DNA of 64,000 nt from an uncultured Clostridia bacterium (GTDB lineage: Bacteria > Bacillota > Clostridia > Christensenellales > CAG-917). The notes beneath the pieces were generated by a model that was not told where the DNA came from, searched no databases, and worked only from the letters and a program-made list of their open reading frames with translations. A program made the position numbers and the translations under genes. Below, in pieces: positions 52,403 through 60,147 of this stretch. Within the stretch, counting starts at the first letter, position 1. Every line of letters starts with the position of its first letter. The DNA is taken from NCBI GenBank assembly GCA_947589475.1, contig CANQBO010000005.1, positions 41,867-105,866 on the forward strand. Reading direction: 5' to 3'.

Positions 52403-54097
52403 ATGGAAGAGAGAAAATGGTTCAAAGAGATGTCGATGTATCAGATATGGCCCAGGTCGTTCAAGGACGGCAACGGCGACGGCATAGGCGATCTCAAGGG
52501 CGTGATGAGCAAGTTGGACTACATCAAAAGTTTGGGCGTGGACGCGATATGGTTCTCGCCGCTGTACACGTCTCCGCAGGCGGACTACGGCTATGACATA
52601 GCGGATTATTGCGACATCAACCCCGAATACGGCACTCTGGACGAGTTTAAAGAAGTGCTTAAGGCGGCGCACGAGCGCGGACTTAAGGTCGTCATGGACC
52701 TTGTCATCAATCACACGTCCGATCAGCACGAGTGGTTCAAGAAGAGCGTCAAGCGCATAGAGCCTTTCACGGACTTTTACATTTGGCGGGACGGGAAAGG
52801 GAAAAAGGGAAAGAAGGCGCCCAACAATTGGATGTCCACATTCCCGGGGTCCGCGTGGGAGTACGTCCCCGAAAGAGGGCAATATTATCTGCACCTCTAT
52901 GCTAAGGAACAACCCGACCTCAATCACGACAATCCCGTCGTGCGCGAATACATCAAAAAAGTCATGCGTTTTTGGCTGGATATGGGCGTAGACGGCTTCA
53001 GAGAGGACGTCATCACGCAGATAAGCAAGGCGGAGGGATTGCCAAACGGTTTCCCGCTCATGCCCGCGTCCCGCGGAATAGAGCACTACAACAACGGACC
53101 GCATATCCACGAGTATCTGAGCGAGTACAGGCAAGTCCTCAAGGACTATGACGCCTTCCAGGTGGGCGAGGCTCCCATGCTCACGCCCGAAAAGGCGCTC
53201 ACGTATGTAGAAGGCGACAACAGAGAGCTTGACATGTGCATAGGTTTCCAGCATATGGAGGCGGACTGCATAATGATAGGCTGGATAAAGACTAAGTTCT
53301 CGCTCAAAAAGCTCAAAAAAGTGTATGACAAATGGCAGACTATGCTCTATCAAAAGGGCTGGAATGCGAACTACCTCGAAAATCACGACCAACCCCGCAC
53401 CATATCCCGCTACGGAAGCGAGAAGTACAGAGTGGAAAGCGGCAAGGCGCTCGCCATAATGTACTCCTTCTTGAGCGGCACGCAATTTATATATCAAGGG
53501 CAGGAAATAGGAATGACGTGTCCCTATTTCGACAAGTATCCAGAGGGGACGGATCCGTGGGCGCAATTTAAGGACGTATCCACATTCTGCGTGCGCGACC
53601 TCATGCGCAAGTTCGGCTTCAGTCAAAAACACATCCTCAAAGTCGCGCACACCGCCGCGCGCGACTGCGCTCGCACTCCCGTGCAGTGGACGGCGGGCAA
53701 GAATGCGGGCTTCAGCGAGGCTCAGCCGTGGTACAGCGTCAATCCCAACTACACCGAGATAAACGTCGAGGCGGCTTTAAAGGACCGCAACAGCCTGCTC
53801 CACTTCTATCGCAAGGTCATCGCCCTGCGCAAGCAGTATAAAGACGCGGCGGTGTACGGCAGATTTGAGATCCACCTCAAAAAGGATCCGCACCTCTTCG
53901 TCTATGACAAGATCGCGGACGACGGGTCCAAACTCACGATAATTTTGAACGTCAGCGAGAAGAACATTTCTTGCAAGAAGTTTGCGAAGTACATACCCGA
54001 AGGCGCGCAAGAGATACTTTCAGTATATGAGAATGCGTCTTTCGCCGCGGTCACAAAGCCGTACGAGGGCAAGGTGTTTTACACTCCCGCAAAGTGA
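52403..54097 (+). CDS. alpha-glucosidase / oligo-1,6-glucosidase (GH13)
   Basis: The 564-residue cytosolic enzyme has all GH13 conserved regions: YQIWPRSFKDGNGDGIGDL, MDLVINHTSDQHEWF, GVDGFREDVITQISK with the nucleophile Asp, FQVGEAPML with the acid/base Glu, and LENHDQPRTISRYG with the third acid, then a C-terminal beta domain. It fits the GH13_31 type that releases glucose from isomaltose, isomaltulose or short malto-oligosaccharides. The Glu in FREDV in place of the more usual Met, and VGEAPM, may hint at specificity. No sugar transporter is adjacent. Confidence 0.93.
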   Translation: MEERKWFKEMSMYQIWPRSFKDGNGDGIGDLKGVMSKLDYIKSLGVDAIWFSPLYTSPQADYGYDIADYCDINPEYGTLDEFKEVLKAAHERGLKVVMDLVINHTSDQHEWFKKSVKRIEPFTDFYIWRDGKGKKGKKAPNNWMSTFPGSAWEYVPERGQYYLHLYAKEQPDLNHDNPVVREYIKKVMRFWLDMGVDGFREDVITQISKAEGLPNGFPLMPASRGIEHYNNGPHIHEYLSEYRQVLKDYDAFQVGEAPMLTPEKALTYVEGDNRELDMCIGFQHMEADCIMIGWIKTKFSLKKLKKVYDKWQTMLYQKGWNANYLENHDQPRTISRYGSEKYRVESGKALAIMYSFLSGTQFIYQGQEIGMTCPYFDKYPEGTDPWAQFKDVSTFCVRDLMRKFGFSQKHILKVAHTAARDCARTPVQWTAGKNAGFSEAQPWYSVNPNYTEINVEAALKDRNSLLHFYRKVIALRKQYKDAAVYGRFEIHLKKDPHLFVYDKIADDGSKLTIILNVSEKNISCKKFAKYIPEGAQEILSVYENASFAAVTKPYEGKVFYTPAK

Positions 54098-54361
54098 CGG
54101 GCGAGTTTTGAAAAAACAAGAGGCGCGGCGCGCATGCCGCGCCGTATCTGTCCGAGGAAGGAGAAAGCAAGCGCTTTTTGCGCTTGTTTGGGGCGGGTTT
54201 TGGCGAGCGAGCGACAAATTCGTTTGACACCGCGCCTTAAGAGATGTTATCATAATCGTCGCTTCGGCAATATAATGATGTTGCCGTAAATATGCTCCGC
54301 GCCGAGTGCGTGCGGGGGGAAAGCAAAGGAGCGCGCTTTTAAAAGCACGGAAAAGAACACT

Positions 54362-55678
54362 ATGTGGCTGTCTTTATCCATCTGTATCGTTACATGTATA
54401 GTCATGATCTTAAGCGTGCTGTTTTTTCCTAAGATAAAATTCGGCAAGAAGTTTTCCGTGAGCACATATTGGGTCGTCACTTTGGCGGGCGCGCTGTTGC
54501 TCTTTGCCGTGGGCGAGGCGGACTTCAAGACGGTGGGCGAGGCGCTCATTGCGGACACGGCGATAAACCCGCTCAAGATACTCGCGCTCTTTTTGTCCAT
54601 GACGATACTGTCCATATTCCTCGACGAGCTGGGCTTTTTCAGATACCTTGCGAGCGCGGTGCTCAAAAAGGCGAGGACGGGGCAAAAGAAGCTGTTTCTG
54701 TTTTTGTATCTCATCGTATCCGTGCTCACCGTTTTCACCTCGAACGACATAATCATCCTTTCGTTTACGCCGTTCATCTGCTATTTTGCCAAAAACGCGA
54801 AAATAAATCCCACGCCGTATCTGGCGGCGGAATTCGTCGCGGCAAACACCTGGAGCATGGCACTCATCATAGGAAACCCCACAAACATCTATCTTGCTAC
54901 GGCATTTGACGTCGACTTTTTCTCCTATCTCAAGATAAGCATAGTGCCTACGCTCTTCGCCGGTCTCGTCGCTTTCGGCGCTCTGTATCTGATGTTCAGA
55001 AAACACCTTTCCGCGCCCATCGAGGGCGAGCCGGAGGACATAAAGATAGAGGACAAACTTCTGCTGTGGGTGGGCATCGCGCACCTCGCCGTATGCACGG
55101 TGTTGCTTGCAATAAGCTCGTACATCGGCATAGAGATGTGGCTCGTGTCGATATGCTCGGTGGGAAGCCTGTTTTTGTTTGTGCTTGTCATCTCGCTCGT
55201 CAGAAAGCAAAAACCGAAGGAGCTTGTCGGCTGTATAAAGCGCGCGCCATATCAACTTGTGCCGTTCGTGCTGTCCATGTTTATAATGATAGTTGTGCTG
55301 GGCGAGAAGGGCATAAGCGCGTCTATCGCGAATTTCTTCGGGCAAGACCTCGCCATTTTGAAGTACGGTACGACGTCGTTTTTGATGGCGAACATCATCA
55401 ACAACATTCCGATGAGCGTGTTCTATTCCTCCATAATAGGCGCTATGGGCGGCGGGGCGGCGGCTCTGCAGGCGGTATTTGCCACGATAATAGGCTCCAA
55501 CATAGGCGCGTTTTTGACGCCTATAGGCGCGCTTGCTGGCATTATGTGGAGTTCCATACTCAACGAGCACGGCTTGAAATTCGGTTATCTGGACTTTTTG
55601 AAGATAGGCATCTTGGTCGCAATACCCACGCTGTTCGCGGCGCTGGGCGGATTGTTTGCGGTGAGCGGACTGATGTGA
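54362..55678 (+). CDS. ArsB/NhaD-type ion-transporter-superfamily permease
   Basis: The 438-residue protein has about 11 membrane helices and the two hallmark re-entrant motifs of the ArsB/SLC13 ion-transporter superfamily: FTSNDIIILSFTPFICYFAKNAKINPTPYLAAEFVAANTWSMALIIGNPTN and, in the second half, MANIINNIPMSVFYSSIIG...IIGSNIGAFLTPIGAL. Candidate substrates are arsenite, Na+/H+ or dicarboxylates. The upstream 264 bases contain a GGCGCGGC/GCCGCGCC hairpin and a TTGACA (54224). It lies 62 bases before the TIR-LRR gene on the same strand, so the two may share a transcript. Confidence 0.85.
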   Translation: MWLSLSICIVTCIVMILSVLFFPKIKFGKKFSVSTYWVVTLAGALLLFAVGEADFKTVGEALIADTAINPLKILALFLSMTILSIFLDELGFFRYLASAVLKKARTGQKKLFLFLYLIVSVLTVFTSNDIIILSFTPFICYFAKNAKINPTPYLAAEFVAANTWSMALIIGNPTNIYLATAFDVDFFSYLKISIVPTLFAGLVAFGALYLMFRKHLSAPIEGEPEDIKIEDKLLLWVGIAHLAVCTVLLAISSYIGIEMWLVSICSVGSLFLFVLVISLVRKQKPKELVGCIKRAPYQLVPFVLSMFIMIVVLGEKGISASIANFFGQDLAILKYGTTSFLMANIINNIPMSVFYSSIIGAMGGGAAALQAVFATIIGSNIGAFLTPIGALAGIMWSSILNEHGLKFGYLDFLKIGILVAIPTLFAALGGLFAVSGLM

Positions 55679-55740
55679 CGTCCCGCCGCATATATTATCG
55701 AAAATAAGGGCTTACGCCCGACATATATGGGAGAAAAAAT

Positions 55741-57342
55741 ATGGAAGAGAAAAAAGACAAGGTCTACGACGGAAATTTCGAAAGAATGGACCTCACGGCA
55801 TATGAGGGAGACGAACCTTATATCTTCGTGAGCTATTCGCACGCGGACACAGAGCATGTGTATCGGATACTCAAGATCCTCGACAGGGAAAAATACCGCT
55901 TTTGGTATGACGACTCCATGGAGATAGGCGAGGATTTCAGGGCGGAACTCAGGACCAGGATAGAGCAGTGCAGCGCTTTCCTGCTTTTCATATCCGACTC
56001 CGCGCTCGAATCCAAATATTGCGGGATGGAGATCATCACGGCATTCAAAAACGACAAGAAGATATATCCCATATATTTGAAGGACAACGTGCAGATCCCC
56101 GCTCCGCTCAAGATGATCCTCGAAAATTTGCAACACGTCAAGGGCGTGGATTCGGGCAACTACGACAGGCAGATAAACAAACTCATCTCGGGTCTGCCCA
56201 TAGAGACCATGCGCAGTCTCGAAGTCGAGGACGGGGTGTTGCTAAAGTGCAAGGACGGAAGCGTAACGCTCAGCGTCCCCTCGGGAGTCAAGATCATAGG
56301 ACAGGGCGCATTCAAAAACTGCGAACACCTCGAAAAGCTCATCATCGGCGACGAGGTCGAGCAATTGAGAGGCGAGGCATGCAGAGGTTGCAAGTCCATG
56401 AAGGAGTTGCACCTTCCCGCCAACGTCCGCAAAGTGGGCGAGAGCGCGTTCAGAGATTGCATAGCGCTTACGACGCTCATCGCGGACAACGACGACCTCG
56501 AACTCGGCGAGCGCGCCTTTGAAAACTGCGCCTCCCTCAAAGACGTCGAGCTTCAGGACGGCATGACGGAGATATACGGCGGCGTATTCAACTCCTGCAA
56601 ATCGCTCGAGAGCATAAAGCTCCCCAAAAAATTGACGATACTCGGCGAAAGCTCGTTTGCGAATTGCGTCAGCTTGAAAAAGATAGACATCCCCGAAAAC
56701 GTCACGAAACTTGACGATATGGTGTTCAACGGGTGTATAGAACTAAGCGAGGTCAAGCTTAAAAACAACATCACAAAAATAGGGAAAAACGTGTTCAAAG
56801 ACTGCAAGTCGCTCAGCACGTTCTTCATTCCCGCGTCCGTATCCAGCATAGGATCGGGTCCTTTCAGAGGCTGTTGCAACCTCGAAAGCATAGTCGTGGA
56901 CCTCAAAAACAAGTGGTTCAAGTCGCTCGACGGCATACTCTTCAACAAAAACAAGTCCACGATCATCTGCTACCCCGCACAGCGCGCGGGCGATACATAC
57001 AGCATCCCCGACTCCGTCACCGTGATAAGCGATTGGGCGTTCTGCGAGTGCATAGCCTTGAAGAAAATCGAAATACCCGACTCCGTCAGCGAGATAGGCG
57101 AGGGCGCTTTCTACAGCTGTTCCTCTCTCGAGGAGATAATTTTGCCCGACTCCGTCGTAAAGATAGACGACACGGCATTCAGAGGGTGCTCTTCGCTCAA
57201 GCGTATAGTCATTCCCGACTCCGTGCACGAGTTCGGTTGGGGACTGTTCAACGGTTGCGACGAAGTCGAGGTCGTCTGCGGAGTCCACTCGGACGCCGCC
57301 AAATATTGCGAGGTGAAGGGCATCAAGCACACCAAAGCGTAA
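55741..57342 (+). CDS. TIR-domain protein with BspA-type leucine-rich repeats
   Basis: The 533-residue protein has no signal peptide. Residues about 25-155 form a TIR domain: YIFVSYSHADTEHVYRIL, FWYDDSMEIGEDFRAEL, AFLLFISDSALESKYCGMEI with Glu97 at the position of the NADase catalytic glutamate, and KKIYPIYLKD. Residues about 165-520 are at least twelve LRR_5 units (for example SLKKIDIPENVTKL, VISDWAFCECIALKKIEIPDSV, KIDDTAFRGCSSLKRIVIPDSV). Cytosolic TIR proteins of bacteria often consume NAD+ in phage defence; the repeat array would be a recognition module. GGGAG precedes ATG 55741. It may be an effector rather than a defence protein. Confidence 0.88.
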   Translation: MEEKKDKVYDGNFERMDLTAYEGDEPYIFVSYSHADTEHVYRILKILDREKYRFWYDDSMEIGEDFRAELRTRIEQCSAFLLFISDSALESKYCGMEIITAFKNDKKIYPIYLKDNVQIPAPLKMILENLQHVKGVDSGNYDRQINKLISGLPIETMRSLEVEDGVLLKCKDGSVTLSVPSGVKIIGQGAFKNCEHLEKLIIGDEVEQLRGEACRGCKSMKELHLPANVRKVGESAFRDCIALTTLIADNDDLELGERAFENCASLKDVELQDGMTEIYGGVFNSCKSLESIKLPKKLTILGESSFANCVSLKKIDIPENVTKLDDMVFNGCIELSEVKLKNNITKIGKNVFKDCKSLSTFFIPASVSSIGSGPFRGCCNLESIVVDLKNKWFKSLDGILFNKNKSTIICYPAQRAGDTYSIPDSVTVISDWAFCECIALKKIEIPDSVSEIGEGAFYSCSSLEEIILPDSVVKIDDTAFRGCSSLKRIVIPDSVHEFGWGLFNGCDEVEVVCGVHSDAAKYCEVKGIKHTKA

Positions 57343-57362
57343 ACAAAATACAACTTCAAATC

Positions 57363-57401
57363 AAAAGCGTCGCGAAATCTCGGCATTCGCGACGCTTTTT
57401 T
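57363..57401 (+). terminator. terminator of the TIR-LRR gene
   Basis: AAAAGCGTCGCGAA and TTCGCGACGCTTTTTT make a perfect 14-pair stem ending in six Ts, 20 bases after the stop. Confidence 0.92.
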
Positions 57402-57845
57402 GACTGCGTACGGTATGGACTGTTGCGTATGAGACAGATGTCGACGGTCGCATGCCCCGAGTTTTTATTTGCGCTTTCATCACCTCGCTAAACTCCGAAC
57501 TTTTCTTTAAACAAACAAATTATACCTCAAGCGTGCCCATATATGAACGGCGGTTTCCACTCCCGATATTCATGGATCGGGTATAAGCGATTTATAGTAC
57601 ATTTTTTTCGAGGGAAATTTATAACGCAACAAAAATCGGAATTTTGCAGTGGTGTTTTCATCGGCAAGTACTACAATTGCAGATGATTCGATCATGAATA
57701 TATGCGTCGATCGACGATCGAAAGCGAATACGACAGAGCGTCAACAAAAAAATCCGGAGCTATTAAAAAAGAGGAATGATGGCGGAGGGAAAACTTATGA
57801 TAAGTGAAAAAAAGAAAGAAAATTTCATCGATCTTTAAAAAATCA

Positions 57846-57875
57846 TTGACAAGTTGACAGCTACGGAAGTATACT
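57846..57875 (+). promoter_or_regulatory. promoter of the peptide-acyltransferase-glycosyltransferase operon
   Basis: TTGACA (57846-57851), 18-base spacer and TATACT (57870-57875). A second TTGACA at 57854-57859 is too close to the -10. The transcript leader of about 125 bases contains a run of ten Gs. Confidence 0.7.
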
Positions 57876-57895
57876 TTCAATACAAAAAAATATAC

Positions 57896-57905
57896 GGGGG
57901 GGGGG
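57896..57905 (+). repeat. homopolymeric G10 tract in the operon leader
   Basis: Ten consecutive Gs, about 14 bases after the expected transcription start and 103 bases before the first start codon. Such tracts change length by slippage. Confidence 0.75.
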
Positions 57906-58008
57906 ATTATATTTTTGAGATATATTTTGCGCTCTTGCATAGACATGTGCAAAAGCGGAAACACTCAAAAAAGCAAGCACGGAGAGGCGAAATAAAGGAG
58001 GAAGCATC

Positions 58009-58134
58009 ATGGTCTTTGAAGTGATTTTTTCCATGTCGGGAATTATCGTGGCGGGCGCGGCGATTGCGTCTTTAATGACGGCGGGCCTGCTGTCGTTTTT
58101 ATATTTTGTCGTCGGCAGAAAACACGCGGCGTAA
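58009..58134 (+). CDS. 41-residue membrane peptide
   Basis: ATG 58009 is preceded by AAAGGAGG at the ideal distance and opens a 41-codon frame to TAA 58134. The product is one long hydrophobic helix (MVFEVIFSMSGIIVAGAAIA, continuing SLMTAGLLSFLYFVVG) with a short basic end RKHAA, so it is a single-pass membrane peptide. It begins the operon with the CrtO-like and glycosyltransferase genes, 21 bases before the former, and may be a small subunit or regulator of those membrane enzymes. No family is recognised. Confidence 0.7.
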   Translation: MVFEVIFSMSGIIVAGAAIASLMTAGLLSFLYFVVGRKHAA

Positions 58135-58155
58135 TACCTGTCTTCGGAGGTCGTT

Positions 58156-58815
58156 ATGTTGTATATTGCAGTAATAGTTTTGACTGTCGCGCTTTCTGAA
58201 GGCGCAACGCTTGCGGTGCATTTTTTTACGAACGTCATCACTTTGACATACGCGATTTGCGCTCCGTTGTTTTTGGTGGTATTCTGCGGGCTGTTGCTCG
58301 GATTTTTGGACGTCATCGTGCGCCTTTTGCCTAAAAACTTATGGCGTTACGACAAAAAGCCTTTTCTCGTAAATAAAAAGGAAGTAAAGTTTTACGAAAA
58401 GCTCGGCATAAAAAAGTGGAAGGATAAGGCTGTCCCGGAGCTTGGCGCTTCGGCGGGCTTTTCAAAGAAAAACCTCAAGGGTACGGAGCTTGAATATCTT
58501 TCGCGCTTTTTGAGGGAGACCTGTCAGGGCGAGGCGTTGCACGCGGGAGGCGCCGTATTTGCGCTTTTGTTTTTGGCGATATTCCCCGTGCGGGATTGGT
58601 ATTTTGTCCTGCCGATTTTGGCGGTGAATTTTTTTATCAACGTCTTGCCATGCATGATACAAAGATACAACAGGTATCGCCTTGCCGTGGTGTACAAATT
58701 CAAAGCGCGGCATGCTTCTGCACAGTCTCGCGAGCAGGAGCGGACGGGGAGCGCGGCGACCGAAAGCGTGGATTTGGGGGATAACGACTTGCAACAGGAG
58801 AGGAAAAGCATATGA
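58156..58815 (+). CDS. CrtO-like membrane acyltransferase (glycosyl-diaponeurosporenoate acyltransferase family)
   Basis: The 219-residue protein has two N-terminal helices and a pattern shared with staphylococcal CrtO: FYEKLGIKKWKDK, SRFLRETCQGEALH, and INVLPCMIQRYNRYRL after a helix pair. CrtO adds a fatty acid to a glucosylated carotenoid. The charged tail from about residue 185 is extra. No carotenoid-synthesis gene lies in the window, so the acceptor is more likely another glycolipid made by the next gene. GGAGG precedes ATG 58156. The stop overlaps the next start as ATGA. Confidence 0.78.
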   Translation: MLYIAVIVLTVALSEGATLAVHFFTNVITLTYAICAPLFLVVFCGLLLGFLDVIVRLLPKNLWRYDKKPFLVNKKEVKFYEKLGIKKWKDKAVPELGASAGFSKKNLKGTELEYLSRFLRETCQGEALHAGGAVFALLFLAIFPVRDWYFVLPILAVNFFINVLPCMIQRYNRYRLAVVYKFKARHASAQSREQERTGSAATESVDLGDNDLQQERKSI

Positions 58816-59969
58816 AGATCGCGATCGTCAACGATCTGCTCGGAAGCGGAAGCAACGGCACGTTTGTTGCGACCTACAATTTGGTCGAACACTTGAAAGG
58901 GGCGGGGCACGAGGTGCGCGTCATTTGTCCCGACCAAAGCAAGAAGGGAGACCCCGATTATTTTGTGGTGCCCGTGCGCAATTTGGGCGCGCCTCTCAAC
59001 AGGTACGTGCAAAAAGTGGGCGTATCCATAAGCAAATGTTCGCGGAGGCTTATGGAAGAGGCGCTCGCGGACATAGAATATATACACTGCATCACACCTT
59101 TTCGTCTCGCGAGATATGCGGCGGACATCGCTTGCGAGAAAGACATACCCATTTCGGCGGGTTTTCATGTCATGGCGGAAAATATAACCGCGTATTTTCG
59201 TCTGGACAAGTTTACGGCGCTGAATACGCGAATTTACAAGCGCATGTATAAGGCTATGTATCAAAAGGTGGACGGAATACACTTTCCCACGGGCTTTATA
59301 AAATATCGTTTTGAATACAAGATAGGCAAACAGACGCCCGCCTACGTCATATCAAACGGCGCGGACAGGACCTTTCAAAAGAGAGAAGTAGCGCGACCCG
59401 CCGAGTTCGAGGGAAAGTATGTCGTCGTTTCAACGGGCAGATATTCGCGGGAGAAGAGGCAGGAGGCGCTTATCAAAGCAGTCCTTCAGTCAAAGCACGA
59501 GAGCAAGATACAACTTGTGCTTGCAGGACACGGCGCCAGAGACAAATACTATAAACGTATTTCGAAAAAGCTGACAAATCCGCCGATTTTGAGAGTGTTT
59601 TCGCGCGAGGATATGGTGAAATTGTTGAACATATCAGACCTCTACGTCCACCCCGCGTACATCGAGCTTGAGGGCATAGCTTGTCTGGAGGCTATGAAGT
59701 GCGGGGTGCCTACGATAGTCTCCGATTCGCCCCTCAGCGCCACATACGATTTCGCCGCGGACGAGGAATGTATCTTCGAGGACGGCAACATCGGGATGCT
59801 CACGCAACGTATAGACGCTCTTCTCGAAGATCCCGCAAAAATGGCGCGCATATCGAAAAAGACGCTCGCCGCCGACATCAAATACAGCGACGAATGTATG
59901 CGTCTTATGGACGCCATGATCGCCGACGTCATCAAGAAAAAACAGTTGAGTAAAAAACAGGCAATGTAA
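58812..59969 (+). CDS. GT4-family glycosyltransferase (glycolipid type)
   Basis: The 385-residue GT-B enzyme has an N-terminal acceptor domain (MKIAIVNDLLGSGSNGTFVATYNLVEHLKGAGHEVRVICP) and a C-terminal donor domain with YVVVSTGRYSREKRQE, IQLVLAGHG and the Glu-rich motif DLYVHPAYIELEGIACLEAMKCGVPTIVS, where the E-x7-E holds the sugar nucleotide. It resembles enzymes that glycosylate diacylglycerol or phosphatidylinositol at the membrane. It is translationally coupled to the CrtO-like gene, which suggests that the sugar is added here and acylated there. Donor and acceptor are not determined. Confidence 0.88.
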   Translation: MKIAIVNDLLGSGSNGTFVATYNLVEHLKGAGHEVRVICPDQSKKGDPDYFVVPVRNLGAPLNRYVQKVGVSISKCSRRLMEEALADIEYIHCITPFRLARYAADIACEKDIPISAGFHVMAENITAYFRLDKFTALNTRIYKRMYKAMYQKVDGIHFPTGFIKYRFEYKIGKQTPAYVISNGADRTFQKREVARPAEFEGKYVVVSTGRYSREKRQEALIKAVLQSKHESKIQLVLAGHGARDKYYKRISKKLTNPPILRVFSREDMVKLLNISDLYVHPAYIELEGIACLEAMKCGVPTIVSDSPLSATYDFAADEECIFEDGNIGMLTQRIDALLEDPAKMARISKKTLAADIKYSDECMRLMDAMIADVIKKKQLSKKQAM

Positions 59970-60147
59970 AAGCAAACGTCAAGCTTTTTTGCATGGGGTT
60001 TTACATGCATACAAAAAAACGCGGACCCGAGCGACCGAAAGCGCCGACGTTCGCGTTTTTTACTTGGGACCCAAAGGGCAAATTGCCCTTTGCCGAGGTG
60101 TGGGCGTGTAGCCCACACGGGGTGTGTGGAGCGACGCTCCACAAATA
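59970..60147. repeat. gene-tail repeat module with terminator
   Basis: A terminator at 60012-60062 (AAAAAACGCG.../CGCGTTTTTT) is followed by CAAAGGGCAAATTGCCCTTTGCCGAGG, GTGTGGGCGTGTAGCCCACAC and TGTGGAGCGACGCTCCACA. The order is terminator first, as for a plus-strand operon meeting a minus-strand gene. Confidence 0.75.

Larger units (their letters stand above)
57402..58008. other. gene-poor AT-rich leader region with promoter and G-tract
   Basis: No convincing gene lies in these 600 bases. They carry a GATCGACGATCG word (57710-57721), a 20-codon open frame with GAGGA before it (57776-57838, product MMAEGKLMISEKKKENFIDL, probably not a gene), the promoter at 57846 and the G-tract at 57896. 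Confidence 0.5.

Noticed and set aside
57776-57838. 20-codon frame with GAGGA before its ATG, upstream of the acyltransferase operon promoter
   Set aside because: It lies before the mapped-looking promoter, has no recognisable product and no separate promoter that I can defend. It is mentioned only as a possibility.
57692-57964. 90-codon minus-strand frame across the operon promoter
   Set aside because: It would read through the TTGACA/TATACT promoter and the G-tract, has no ribosome site and its product is a low-complexity hydrophobic sequence.
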